From an uncultured Collinsella sp. (GTDB lineage: Bacteria > Actinomycetota > Coriobacteriia > Coriobacteriales > Coriobacteriaceae): a stretch of 25,010 nucleotides of DNA. The stretch lies in the NCBI GenBank assembly GCA_958423535.1, contig CATZRJ010000028.1, forward strand, positions 1 to 25,010, in the 5' to 3' direction. Positions 1 to 8,400 of the stretch are shown here, one piece after another. A program made the translations under genes and the position numbers. Every line of letters starts with the position of its first letter. Within the stretch, counting starts at the first letter, position 1. Under the pieces are notes generated by a model. The model had not been told where the DNA came from and ran no database searches. It saw only the letters and a list, made by a program, of their open reading frames with translations.

Positions 1-32
1 ATGCCGCGCACGTCTTTCTCGCTGAGTGCCAT
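1..32 (-). CDS. gatC: Probable GatC N-terminus (partial, runs off the window)
   Basis: Only the first ten codons are visible, reading MALSEKDVRG. The ATG lies about 7 bases after a purine-rich GGAAGGGAG ribosome-binding site, so the start is convincing. The short N-terminus resembles subunit C of the Asp/Glu-tRNA amidotransferase, which helps GatA and GatB convert misacylated Glu-tRNA(Gln) or Asp-tRNA(Asn). The name rests on ten residues and is tentative. The presence of a gene start here is much surer than its identity. The rest of the gene lies outside the window. Confidence 0.45.
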   Translation of the reverse strand, partial: MALSEKDVRG

Positions 33-67
33 AGGCGCTCCCTTCCGCATAACAGTTAAACCGCTCT

Positions 68-97
68 AGTATACAGGGCGGCGCCGGCTTGGAGCAG
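68..97 (-). promoter_or_regulatory. Candidate promoter of the leftmost gene
   Basis: On the minus strand a TATACT -10 hexamer lies at 68-73, about 35 bases before the ATG at 32. The -35 region 16-18 bases upstream (about 90-97) is GC-rich and does not match TTGACA well. This is a plausible promoter from the -10 box and its position only. Confidence 0.4.
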
Positions 98-214
98 GCG
101 CTTTACCCAAATGCAGCGAAAACGTAACGAGAGCGGCGGGCTGGCGGGCGGCAGGCTGGCGGTTCTGCAGCGAAACCGCACCGTCCATAGCGAAAACCAT
201 CCCGCCCACAACGA

Positions 215-279
215 AAACCATCACAACATTCGACGCTTTTCGCCAAAATCGAGATTTTCATCGAATGTTGTGATGGTTT
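215..279. repeat. 65-nt hairpin repeat, subfamily A, copy 1
   Basis: A long imperfect palindrome with 19-nt arms, AAACCATCACAACATTCGA and TCGAATGTTGTGATGGTTT, which pair perfectly. The centre contains CTTTTC and ATCGAGA. A second copy lies at 10385-10449, and two divergent members of the same length are at 14492-14556 and 15732-15796. It sits beyond the 3' end of the sortase gene, next to a 31-nt hairpin. Confidence 0.9.
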
Positions 280-291
280 GGAAGTCCCGAC

Positions 292-322
292 CACCACAAA
301 GGTACCTGTCCCCATTGTGGTG
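292..322. repeat. 31-nt hairpin repeat, CACCACAA type, copy 1
   Basis: The arms CACCACAA and TTGTGGTG surround a loop with CCTGTCCCC. The same unit recurs at 9360-9390, 10322-10352 and 11905-11935. It ends 16 bases before the stop codon of the sortase gene as read on plus, so it lies in that gene's 3' region. No T-run follows on either strand, so this copy is a poor intrinsic terminator. Confidence 0.85.
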
Positions 323-337
323 ATTCTGGAGAATGTC

Positions 338-1276
338 TTATGCCGAGGCCTTGGCCTTGCGGCGCTTGCGGACCGTGTGGATCACGATGTCCAGCAGCAA
401 CAGCACAATGGCCACGACCACGATGAGCACGGCAAACTCGCGCTTGCCCCAGTGGCGGCCGGCCAGCGACTTTTGCTTGTCGACGTCCTTCTTGTTGTAC
501 TTGGTGCGCACGCAATGCACCAGCAGGCTATGGTCGTTCACGCCGTAGGGCGTGCAGGTGACGAGCGTCACCTTGTCGGCGCCGGGCTCGATAGTCAGCG
601 ACTCCATCTCCTCGGGCAGCACCACCTCGGAGTCCACCATCTTGTAGGCGAGCGTCTTGTTCATGGTGTGCAGCAGCACCAGGTCGCCGGGCTCCAGCGA
701 ATGGATGTCGTCGAACATGCTCAGGTTGCGCATACCCGAGTGCGCGGTGAGCACGCAATGCGTCGAGGTGCCGCCCACCGGCAGGCTCGTGCCCTCCAGG
801 TGGCCGACGCCCGCCATAAGGACCTCCTCGCTCGTGCCGTGGTAAATGGGCATGCTCACGTCGATGGAGGGGATCTCGACCCAGCTCATCATGGGGTCGC
901 GGTCAAAGATGAGCTGCTGGTCGTAGGGCTCGATCTGGTCGGCGGGGAGCTCGGTAGCCTCGCCCGCCAGCTGCTCGTTAAAGGAGCGCGCCTGTAGCAG
1001 GATGCGCTCGCGCTCCTCGGCAGACAGCGCGTCCACGGTGCTGGACACGGTGCTGATCTGATTGAACACGCCCGAGGCCTCGAGCCGGTCCAAGATCCAC
1101 GGCCAGGTCATAAGGCCCACGCCAATAAGGATGATGACGATGGTGATAAGCCGGTCGGCCCAGCGCGGCAGTCGCTTGCGACGGCGCTTAGATTTTGGTT
1201 GAGGTTTGGGCTGGGGGCTTGAGCCGCCGTTGTCCGCGGCGTTATTGCTCTTCATATGTTTGGCGCCCTGCACCAT
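338..1276 (-). CDS. Class C (pilin-polymerising) sortase with atypical active site
   Basis: A 312-residue sortase, which in this family links pilin subunits through LPXTG-like signals at the outer membrane face. A basic N-terminal stretch precedes a membrane segment (about 43-62), the extracellular catalytic barrel follows (about 130-258), and a second membrane segment (about 281-301) ends in basic residues, as in class C sortases. Family stretches include PIYHGTSEEVL, GVGHLEGTSLPVGG and TLVTCTPYG. The catalytic His is H179 (TAHSG) and Cys is C241. The residue nine after Cys, normally the catalytic Arg, is Ser250 (AGC). EPY at 116-118 may stand in for the usual DPW/DPF lid. The ATG follows AGGAG with 9-base spacing. 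It presumably serves the three pilin-like genes upstream, but their terminator and a small-peptide module separate it from them. Confidence 0.9.
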   Translation of the reverse strand: MVQGAKHMKSNNAADNGGSSPQPKPQPKSKRRRKRLPRWADRLITIVIILIGVGLMTWPWILDRLEASGVFNQISTVSSTVDALSAEERERILLQARSFNEQLAGEATELPADQIEPYDQQLIFDRDPMMSWVEIPSIDVSMPIYHGTSEEVLMAGVGHLEGTSLPVGGTSTHCVLTAHSGMRNLSMFDDIHSLEPGDLVLLHTMNKTLAYKMVDSEVVLPEEMESLTIEPGADKVTLVTCTPYGVNDHSLLVHCVRTKYNKKDVDKQKSLAGRHWGKREFAVLIVVVAIVLLLLDIVIHTVRKRRKAKASA

Positions 1277-1292
1277 CGCCGGTCACTCCTCT

Positions 1293-1320
1293 ACAACTCA
1301 AGTTGTCTAAACAAATAATA
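1293..1320 (-). promoter_or_regulatory. Candidate sortase promoter and small dyad
   Basis: On minus, a TATTAT -10 box lies at 1315-1320, about 40 bases before the sortase ATG. A small inverted repeat, ACAACT-CA-AGTTGT (1293-1306), lies around or just after the expected transcription start. No good -35 is visible. This suggests the sortase has its own, possibly regulated, promoter. Confidence 0.35.
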
Positions 1321-1407
1321 GCCGATTAACGAGCTTCCGCGCCGGACAACGCAGCTAGACAGCATTGCGCAGCGCGAGCATAGGCCAGCATTTGAGTTTT
1401 CAAAATG

Positions 1408-1433
1408 TCCCGAATCGGCGGGGCGATTCGGGA
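1408..1433. other. Perfect 10-bp hairpin
   Basis: The arms TCCCGAATCG and CGATTCGGGA enclose a 6-base GC loop. On minus it is followed by CATTTTG, so it could be a weak second terminator for the small peptide gene. On plus it lies directly against a TACAAT box (1434-1439), so it could also be an operator for the candidate RNA. The function is undecided. Confidence 0.5.
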
Positions 1434-1444
1434 TACAATAGCTA

Positions 1445-1543
1445 CAGGAAACGACGCACCCCGCGTAAGTACTTAGGAGCGCGGGCGACCAGTTTCCGAC
1501 GTTGTTAAATGCCCGGGCCTCTAACCCCGGGCATTCTTATTTG
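1445..1543 (+). ncRNA. Candidate structured small RNA ending at a terminator
   Basis: Downstream of a TACAAT box (1434-1439) the plus strand can fold into a nested stem. GGAAAC (1447-1452) pairs with GTTTCC (1492-1497), and inside it CCCGCG (1460-1465) pairs with CGCGGG (1480-1485) around the palindrome TAAGTACTTA (1466-1475). A GC-rich intrinsic terminator with CTTATTT follows (1508-1543). This is the layout of a roughly 100-nt small RNA. No -35 box is apparent, no known family was recognised and no plus-strand gene follows. It converges on the small peptide gene and could overlap its mRNA 3' end. It could instead be part of the 3' region of that minus-strand transcript. Confidence 0.3.
1508..1543. 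terminator. Bidirectional intrinsic terminator
   Basis: The perfect arms AATGCCCGGG (1508-1517) and CCCGGGCATT (1526-1535) are followed on plus by CTTATTT. The stop codon of the small peptide gene (TAA, 1539-1537) abuts the stem on minus, where the downstream sequence is only TTTAAC. It is stronger for plus transcription but well placed for both. Confidence 0.7.
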
Positions 1544-1689
1544 CGCTTGTTGCGGCGCAAATGCCTTCTACCGTCCGCACCGCGCGTGCGCCTACGGACC
1601 TTAAACCGAACCTCATACGAGTCAAGAAACGCGATGACGAACGTGCCCACCGTCGCGAGGGCGGCGAGCGCGTTAAGGAATTTCAGCAT
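1537..1689 (-). CDS. Small basic membrane peptide under a LexA-type box (candidate type I toxin)
   Basis: A 50-residue ORF starting MLKFLNALAA. One hydrophobic segment (residues about 4-22) is followed by a strongly basic tail (13 or more Arg/Lys in the last 25 residues, ending RRNKRK). The ATG follows a GGAGG site with 7-base spacing, and the stop codon directly abuts an intrinsic terminator. These features argue for a real gene although it is short. I do not recognise the family. Size, single membrane helix and basic tail resemble small membrane-acting toxins of type I toxin-antitoxin systems. A near-perfect Gram-positive LexA box 104 bases upstream suggests SOS control, as known for E. coli tisB. 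The toxin role is inference; a small membrane-stress or regulatory peptide is also possible. It lies between the pilin and sortase genes. Confidence 0.6.
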   Translation of the reverse strand: MLKFLNALAALATVGTFVIAFLDSYEVRFKVRRRTRGADGRRHLRRNKRK

Positions 1690-1748
1690 TTGGGGACCTC
1701 CGATCGAGTCGTCGGCCGCCCGCGCACGGGATGCGTCGCAAGGCAATT

Positions 1749-1814
1749 TTACCGCGAGCGCATGCGCTTGCGCCTGGTGAACGCAATATTTGCAAACATT
1801 TGTTCGATAGTCAT
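1749..1814 (-). CDS. Possible 21-residue leader ORF
   Basis: A very short ORF (MTIEQMFANIAFTRRKRMRSR would be 21 residues; key features are a hydrophobic middle and a basic end) starts with an ATG nine bases after GGAGG. Its early codons overlap the LexA-type box, so it is translated only if transcription starts further upstream. It ends 59 bases before the start codon of the 50-residue peptide. It may be a leader peptide or chance. Confidence 0.22.
   Translation of the reverse strand: MTIEQMFANIAFTRRKRMRSR
1793..1806 (-). promoter_or_regulatory. LexA (SOS) box
   Basis: On minus the 14-mer CGAACAAATGTTTG matches the Gram-positive/actinobacterial LexA consensus CGAAC-N4-GTTYG at every fixed position and is nearly palindromic. 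Just upstream on minus is a weak -10-like TATGAC (around 1809-1814), so a repressor here could block promoter clearance. The only gene it could sensibly control is the small membrane peptide downstream. LexA binding is inferred from the motif. Confidence 0.6.
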
Positions 1815-1852
1815 ACGCCCGATCCTCCGGACAATGAAGCCCGGCTGCTATG

Positions 1853-1894
1853 TCCAAAAAGAACGGGGCAGACTCCAGCGCGGAGTCTGCCCCG
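1853..1894 (-). terminator. Intrinsic terminator of the pilin operon
   Basis: A perfect 13-bp stem (1864-1876 with 1882-1894, core GGGGCAGACTCC) with a 5-base loop is followed on minus by TTCTTTTTGG. It lies about 100 bases after the stop of the LPLTG pilin and closes the pilin transcription unit before the small-peptide gene. Confidence 0.9.
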
Positions 1895-1994
1895 AAAAGA
1901 GAATGGCAAAGCAAGAACGTGGATGGACGAGAAAAGTGTCCGCAAGTCTCATGGCCATTACATCCCACCTGCCAAAGGGATGGGTAAGCGAGCG

Positions 1995-3653
1995 TTACTC
2001 CTGCTCGGACTCCTCAGCCTGCTTACGGCTGCGGATGAGGTGCGCCACGCCGATGCACAGCACCGCGCCACCAGCGATCCAAGTGAAGGTCACGCCATTG
2101 AGGCCGGTCAGCGGGAGGCCGGAGCCCTTCTTGTTCCTGACGGTGAGGGTGACAGTACCGCCATTGATGCTCGGAGTATCAACAAGGTTCGAACCGTTCT
2201 TACCTGTAGTGACGCTCAACGTGTTGTCACCCTCCGCCTTATCGAGGCCCGCGGCGGTAATGGTGAAGGTAAAGTCATCCAGCGTGTTGTAGCCAGGGTT
2301 ACTGCCCTCAACCTCGTGCACCGTGTAGGTGCCAGCATCGAGGCCCTTGACGGAAATCTCACCCTGATCGTTCGTTGTGAACTCATACTTACTGTCCCCG
2401 AGGGAGCCGTTCTCCTGGACGTACTGGGCAGTCGTTCCCTGAGCTACGTCCTCGTCGGGCGCAGTCGCCTGGATGGTGAACTTTACGCCCTTGAGCTTCT
2501 GGTCCGTATCCACAGAGTCTTCCTTGACGAGCTTGAGAGCATAGGTGTAGTCGCGCACGGTGTCGGGCACGGACTCGTCCTTGGAGTCGTGGCCGGGGTT
2601 GTTGGAGTAGATGAGCTTGACGCTGTTGTCGTTGCCCTCGCCACCGACAACGACGTTTTCGGCCTTGTCGGGATCGAGCTTGGCGGTGTAGGTGACAACG
2701 ACCTTAGAATTCGGTTTGATGGTTACGACCGAACTCTTAAGATCGTTGAACGTGACCGTCAGGAGGTTATTGCCGTTCGCCTGATCATAGTCAACAATGT
2801 ACTTGTCGCTAGCAATCTTAGTCCCGTCGACCTTGACCTCAACGGAAGTCTTATCGGCGGTCAGGCCGGCGGACAGCTCGTCGTGGAACTGGTAGTAATA
2901 CGTTTTGAACGTATCGACGTTCTTGGCGACGGTACCGGTAAGCTGATAGTTGACCGGCTGGCCCATCTGCGAGTCGCCCTTGTCGGCCCAATTGCTGACG
3001 GACTTGTCGTCCTTAATTTTCTTCTCGACCGTGGGAATATCCGTCTTCTCGACAACCGCCACGGCCTTGCCGCCCACGACGGCGAAGATCGGCGAGGTGC
3101 CGGTCTGCTTCTTATCGGCGTAATCGTCCTTGGTTCCAATCGAAGAGGTATCGGTCAGGAAGAGGTAGTAGCCCTTGCTCGTGGCAGTAAAGGGGGTGCC
3201 AGCATCAAAAACCACGCCAGTCGCGGGTACGTCCTTCTCGACAGCCAGGGCAATCTTATTGAGAAGATCGTCCTTCTTCACGACCGTGGTAGGAGTGGTA
3301 TCCATGATCGCCTCAGAAAGGTAGTCGGCGACCTCCTGCGCGGTCGACGAATTGGTGATGCCTGGCGCGTTTTCAGACGTAAGGACGCCGCGAACGGCAT
3401 CCCTCGCTTGGTCGCTCGCCCAGTCGACGTTGGACGCGACCTTCTGCCCGTCCTTGTCCACGACATCGGCCTTAAAGATCTGATATGCCTTGAACTTGGT
3501 GGCTCCATTGTTCTCGTTCTGCGTGATCGTGATCGTATCGTCGCCCTTCGCAGCAAACGCCATGGTCACCGGGGCCATCACGCCGCCGAAGCTCAGCGCC
3601 GCCGTGAGGCCTGCCGTTACTGCCAGGCGGGCGATGTTCTTGTTCATGCTCAT
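1995..3653 (-). CDS. LPLTG-anchored isopeptide-forming pilin (probable backbone pilin)
   Basis: A 552-residue surface protein. The start is the ATG at 3653 (MSMNKN), eight bases after GGAGG; longer in-frame starts lack a site. A signal peptide (about 1-34, cleavage near AFA-A) is followed by an N-terminal pilin domain, the lysine-rich stretch IPTVEKKI, which resembles sortase pilin motifs that supply the linking Lys, a middle isopeptide-forming domain and a C-terminal SpaA/CnaB-like domain. The E-box-like YTVHEVEGSNPGY (about 443-455) carries the Glu expected to catalyse an internal Lys-Asn bond, and VRNKKG lies just before the sorting signal. The C-terminus has LPLTG (513-517), a membrane segment and a short charged tail. 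It is the last gene of the pilin operon and is followed by a terminator. Backbone rather than minor pilin is inferred from the architecture. Confidence 0.9.
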   Translation of the reverse strand: MSMNKNIARLAVTAGLTAALSFGGVMAPVTMAFAAKGDDTITITQNENNGATKFKAYQIFKADVVDKDGQKVASNVDWASDQARDAVRGVLTSENAPGITNSSTAQEVADYLSEAIMDTTPTTVVKKDDLLNKIALAVEKDVPATGVVFDAGTPFTATSKGYYLFLTDTSSIGTKDDYADKKQTGTSPIFAVVGGKAVAVVEKTDIPTVEKKIKDDKSVSNWADKGDSQMGQPVNYQLTGTVAKNVDTFKTYYYQFHDELSAGLTADKTSVEVKVDGTKIASDKYIVDYDQANGNNLLTVTFNDLKSSVVTIKPNSKVVVTYTAKLDPDKAENVVVGGEGNDNSVKLIYSNNPGHDSKDESVPDTVRDYTYALKLVKEDSVDTDQKLKGVKFTIQATAPDEDVAQGTTAQYVQENGSLGDSKYEFTTNDQGEISVKGLDAGTYTVHEVEGSNPGYNTLDDFTFTITAAGLDKAEGDNTLSVTTGKNGSNLVDTPSINGGTVTLTVRNKKGSGLPLTGLNGVTFTWIAGGAVLCIGVAHLIRSRKQAEESEQE

Positions 3654-3736
3654 CTTCTTTTCCTCCGTTTTCCGGTTGGTTCTCATTCGATCGGTCATCA
3701 TCTGTCTGTGTCTTAGCATCTGCTTCGCTACGTCTC

Positions 3737-3755
3737 GCCCCGCTCTCTGTGGGGC
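3737..3755. other. Small GC hairpin between the two pilin genes
   Basis: GCCCC and GGGGC pair across a 9-base loop in the 108-base gap between the pilin genes. No T-run follows on minus. It is too weak for a confident terminator but could adjust the ratio of the two pilin transcripts. Confidence 0.3.
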
Positions 3756-3761
3756 TGCCAG

Positions 3762-5426
3762 CTACTCTTTATGGCTGCCACCTCCCCGCTTGATCAGGAG
3801 CGCGACCACGATCAGTGCAGCTCCGGCGACCGCTGCGGCGGCCACGGCGTACATTGCCATATCGCCAGTCAAGGGCATAAAGCCTCCGGTGGTAATGCTA
3901 GGGGGCGTGCCGGCGGGCGTATTAATGATCGACGCCTCCAGGCTGCCCGTCGACCCGTCCGCGCTGTCGGCGCGCAGGGGCGACTCGGCCGTGATGGTGA
4001 GCTTGGGCTTGGCGGCGGCCACCTGGTCGACGTCCAGGCCCTCGGCCTTGACCGTCACGGAGCGCGTGCCCTCAAAGGCGGCGTAGCCCTTGGGTGCCTT
4101 GAGCTCGCGGACCTCTAGCTTGCCCGAGTCCACGCCCGAGACGGTCACGCGGCCGTCCTCGCCCGTGGTGACGGTGGCCTTGCCCTCCGCATCCCACGTG
4201 CCGTCGGCCGCAAGCGTGCGGCCGCGGTCGTCGGCGATGCTCAGGACCGCTCCGGGCAGCGGCTTGTCGCCGTCGCTGCCGCGCTTGGTGAGCGCGAGAT
4301 CCCAGGTGTAGGCGCACGCGTCATCGCTCGGCGTGCGGGTGAATCCGGCGTCGCCGGACTGGTCGGCAAAGGGAGAGCGCGGGTAGCGCAGGTAGACCTC
4401 GTTGGGGTTGCCCTTGGCGATGCCGTGGCTGCATGCGCTGTTGAGCGGCGCATTGTACACGGCGACCACGCGGGCGCCAGCTGTGAAGGCGTCGGCCCCG
4501 CCGAGCGCGGCGATCAGGTCGCCGGTGCGCACGGTGAAGGTCTTGCCGTCGACCGAGACCCTGCACTGGGCCGTGATGTCGGTCCAGCCCTTCGCGGGCT
4601 CGGTGCCGGCGCGGCCGTCCTTGTCGGCCGAAACGGCGTCGAAGCCGCCGTCTGCGCCCGCCGCCACGTACACGCGCGCGCTCGCGGCCACCTTGGAGGG
4701 GTCGAGCCCCGCGCTCATGGTGTCGACGAACCGCACCGTATAGGTGTCGTAGGCGGTGAGGCCGGCCGGGACCGTGGCAGAGAGGCGCCAGTACAGGTCG
4801 TCGGCGACCGTAGCGTCGGCGGCCTTCTGCCAGGCGGCGGTGCTGTCCTCCAGCACGTACTTGGACACCTTGGGCGTCGCGGCCTTGGGTTTGACGGTGA
4901 CGGCACTGCCGCCCACCAGGGCCATGATCGGCGCGGTGCCGGCCTCGTTCTGGGAAATGGCGTCGTCGTCGGCGACGATGAGCCAGTAACCGCAGGGCAG
5001 CTCGGCCGTCTTGCCCGCGTTAAGGGCCACGGACACGGCGCCAGAGCTCTGGAGGGAACGAGCGAGCTGTGCGCTCAGCGCGCTCGTAAGGTGGGAATCG
5101 GTGTTGAGCCACTCGGCAGCTTCCTGCGCGGTGGTCTGTGAATTGGGCATGCCGGCGCTGTGCAGCACGGGCAGGACGGCGTCGCGCGCGGCGTCGCTTG
5201 CCCAGGCGCAGTCGGTGGCGATCTTGGCGTCGCTGTCGCCGTCAACGACGTTGGCGCTAAAGATCTGGTAGGCGTCGTAGCTGCTCGCCACGGTGCCGCT
5301 CACCGTGATGGAACCGGTCGAGGTCGGCGCGGCCTGCGCGGAAGCGGGGAACACAACCGCGCAGGTGCCGATCAGGAGGGCAAGCAGCGCAAACAAGATC
5401 GGGAAGGAGCAAACTTTCTTATTCAC
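3762..5426 (-). CDS. MPLTG-anchored SpaA-type pilin (probable minor or basal pilin)
   Basis: A 554-residue surface protein. The best start is the GTG at 5426, eight bases after GGGAGG, which overlaps the last 8 bases of the adhesin gene and suggests translational coupling. A signal peptide (about 1-32, cleavage near AQA-A) precedes an N-terminal domain similar in layout to that of the next pilin, including the AYQIFSANVVDGD stretch. A Lys-containing TPKVSKYV may be a pilin motif. A fimbrial isopeptide domain follows, then a CnaB-like domain with the E-box RELKAPKGY (E441 approximately) and IINTP near the end. MPLTG (517-521) replaces LPXTG, followed by a membrane segment and KRGGGSHKE. The gene is visibly more GC-rich than the adhesin upstream. 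Minor or basal pilin is inferred from position and the altered sorting signal. Confidence 0.88.
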   Translation of the reverse strand: MNKKVCSFPILFALLALLIGTCAVVFPASAQAAPTSTGSITVSGTVASSYDAYQIFSANVVDGDSDAKIATDCAWASDAARDAVLPVLHSAGMPNSQTTAQEAAEWLNTDSHLTSALSAQLARSLQSSGAVSVALNAGKTAELPCGYWLIVADDDAISQNEAGTAPIMALVGGSAVTVKPKAATPKVSKYVLEDSTAAWQKAADATVADDLYWRLSATVPAGLTAYDTYTVRFVDTMSAGLDPSKVAASARVYVAAGADGGFDAVSADKDGRAGTEPAKGWTDITAQCRVSVDGKTFTVRTGDLIAALGGADAFTAGARVVAVYNAPLNSACSHGIAKGNPNEVYLRYPRSPFADQSGDAGFTRTPSDDACAYTWDLALTKRGSDGDKPLPGAVLSIADDRGRTLAADGTWDAEGKATVTTGEDGRVTVSGVDSGKLEVRELKAPKGYAAFEGTRSVTVKAEGLDVDQVAAAKPKLTITAESPLRADSADGSTGSLEASIINTPAGTPPSITTGGFMPLTGDMAMYAVAAAAVAGAALIVVALLIKRGGGSHKE

Positions 5427-8400
5427 GACGCTCGCCTCCCTTCGCATTCGCCTTGCGACGAATGTGCATCCAGGCCGCAGCAGCGCAAAGCACCGCCGCG
5501 CCGGCAAGGTACGTCAGAGTGACGCCCGACATACCAGAAAGGGGCAAAGAGGTTGAGTAGGTGTTGGTGAAGGTGGGGGTAGTGTTGGGAAACTTGTGGC
5601 CCTCGGTCTCGGCGCTTACCCACTCACCGCCGGAGCCAACGGTCCCCCTCATGTAGGTCACCTCACAATTGATGTTTCCATTGGTATCGTCCGTTGCAAC
5701 AACCGTGAACTTATAGACCGAATTATCGAACTTGTAATGCGAGAAAATCGAGCTATCGTCCTTCTCGTGCACATAGTACGTGAAGGTCTTGGAAGCGCCA
5801 CGGCCCGGAACATCAGTATCACTCTGCTTCAAGCTGTCAAGCGTGTAAGTAATCGTGGGGAAGCCCAGGGTCTTAGGATTGTCGCCACCGGCAGTGGTCG
5901 AGACGGTCTTGACGCTGTCGCCCGTAAAGTTCTCGTTATCCGCAAACTCGAGCGTAAACTCCTTCATCTCGCCACCCTTAACGACCTTAGTCGCCTTAGG
6001 AGTCCAGGAGCCGCTGGGGGTGTACGGAGTGTACTTATTGGTGAAGGTCTTTCCCCCGTCGGAGCCGACAATCGAATAATAGCCCTCAGTAGCATCTGCT
6101 TGCACAGCAACGTTCTGGAAGTCAGTTTCGCCCTTGGGATGCTCGACCGCGCTCACGTTTTTGATCTTGTAGTTATGGATTTTGAGCTCTATGGTCTTGT
6201 TCGGATCGTCCCGAGTCGGAACAGATATGAGCACAGTCGTTTGGTCTTCGACTGTCACCTTAATCTCGTACACGGCGGGGTCGTATGTGATGCCGGAAAC
6301 ACTTCCGGCATTTTCGACTAGGTAATATGTAATCGTGCCATCCGTGCCACTCGTTGCGAACTGTTCATCAAGGTTAAACGTGATGTTGCCGCTTGCATCA
6401 TTATTTGCAGTTCCTACCTCAATGCAAGCGTCGCGATTGAATGTCCCATTAGCAAAAGGATCTTTCGAATCCTTGCGGTAGACCCTAAAGGTGAACTCCC
6501 CATCTTTGAGGTCGCGGCCGTCCAACGCCTTGGTCGCCTTCAGCTTAAGGCTCGGGTAAACATACGTATCTGCTGGCTGACCCAAGTACAGGTCGCCGTT
6601 CGACATGATGCCGCCGCCATGGTTCCAGGAATAGTTGCCAGTGATGAAGGTTGTGGCAAGACCCTGCGCAGCCGTCGCAGCATCATCTCCGGCATTAACA
6701 CCCGAAGACAAGCCGATACTATTCTTGACCTGAACACCACCATTAGCCGGAATACTAATCTTCTTTTCAAGTTCAATGCTTCCCGAAAACTTGGCGTCAC
6801 CGCCACCAAGCATCTTGCCGATTACCGCTGCGATTGGATCGCTGTGGCCCGTTGCAGCAAGGAAGAAATCCGCATGACCGTTTTCGCGGAAGATCGCAGG
6901 ATTTTTATTATACGCAGTGAAATCTTGATTTTTATCGTGACCACCTTCGGAAAGATGGGGCTTACCTTCATTACCGGTATTGTCCTGTGCGTTGTAATCA
7001 TCATGATAGTCGTAATCAGCGCCAGCAGACGAATTGCCAAAGATTGCCGTGCCCTCAGTGTTCGTTACCAACGTCTTGCCCGTGGGGCAGACTGCTACGC
7101 CGCCGCCATAGCCGCCAGCGATATTGGCGCTAATGTACGAGTTGTACACAAAGAGCCTGCCAGCATTAGATGCGGTATTCGAATCGCCCTGGACGAAGAC
7201 GCCGCCTCCGCCCCAGTCAAAGCGAGACATGCAGTGGTTATTAGTGATGTAGACTGGGCTATCTTTTGACGATCCATTTACCATCGCGTCAACCATCTGG
7301 CCCACTCGGATGCCGGCACCCTCAGATCGGAAGCTCACATTAGAGGCAATAGTTCCCCCCGTAATTGTGAGCCATGCCGTATCCTTGCGAGACCACCCTT
7401 GTCGACCAACATCGGTAACATAAACGCCACCGCCAGCTTCCTCGGAGTAGTTGCCGGTAATCTGGCCACCGGAAATGGTGACATGGGCGCCGTTATTGGC
7501 AGCAAGCCCAGCGCCGCCATGACAACCATCGCCTTCGTTACCGCAGAATTTAGCCATTCTATTATTCGTGACATAGCCACCAGAGACGGTCACGATGCCG
7601 CCCTCGGCCATAATGCCGCCACCGAGTCCCGCGCCGAATGTGCTATTACCGGAGATTACGCCACTGGTCACCTTACCGGAGATTACGCCACTGGTCACCT
7701 TGACTGCAGACCCCTTGGCATATACACCGCCGCCACTCGAAGCGCAGTTGCCAGCAATTACGCCACCGATCAGATTAAGGGTCGAAGCGCTGCCCCCTTC
7801 ATTAGACACCATGACACCTGCACCGTTGGCCCAAGTGTTCGTAGAAGCACCGCATACGTAGCCACCGCTCATATTGACGGTAGAACCGTTCTCGGCATAG
7901 ATGAGGTTACCGACATTGCAGTCCTTTTTCTGCGTAAGCGTACCACTCTGGAGGTTAAACGTGCCGCCCTGGTAAACGTTAATGAGCCTCATCGTGGAGT
8001 TCTTGGTGCCTCCAACAATTGCGCCCTGAATTGTCGCCGTGTGCTCATAGATCTTCTCAGTGGTACCTGCACCACTTGCAGTCGATTCGGTTACGTAATA
8101 GGTAAGGTCAGTCGGAATGCCATTATCGTCATAAGACATCTTTGCCGTCTTGCCATAATTGTCAGGTGTCAGATACTCGTCCTTATCTTGCAGCTGCTGG
8201 CCGTCGGCAACATTCTCCTGAATGTGCCCAGAGTCCACGTCGTCCACGACCGTAAGCGTCGCGCCCTTAGCAATATCAAACAGAGGCTTGCCAGCACTAT
8301 TCTGCTTTATCTTGTGACCATTTAAGTTCAAGGTGATATTGATGGGATTGTCGCTGGACTGTTCGAGCCTAATCTCATCGTTATAGTCGATATCGGCCGT

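Larger units (their letters stand above)
33..337. other. Intergenic region with two hairpin repeats
   Basis: No supported gene. This stretch separates the leftmost minus-strand gene from the end of the sortase gene. It holds a 65-nt hairpin (215-279) and a 31-nt hairpin (292-322). Left of the long hairpin, around 160-218, a short motif like GCGAAAACCAT recurs imperfectly two or three times. It resembles the left edge of the long hairpin and may be decayed repeat material. Confidence 0.6.

Noticed and set aside
1445..1543. Known riboswitch or ribosomal-protein leader
   Set aside because: The folded region does not match any family I can recall, and no plus-strand gene follows it.
1731..3716. 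Long plus-strand open frame opposite the LPLTG pilin gene
   Set aside because: It is the mirror of a convincing pilin gene, lacks a ribosome-binding site and recognisable domains, and arises from GC-rich codon structure. The similar long plus frames opposite the ABC genes (15912-17966), ligA (22385-24517) and moaCB (12004-13326) were rejected for the same reason.
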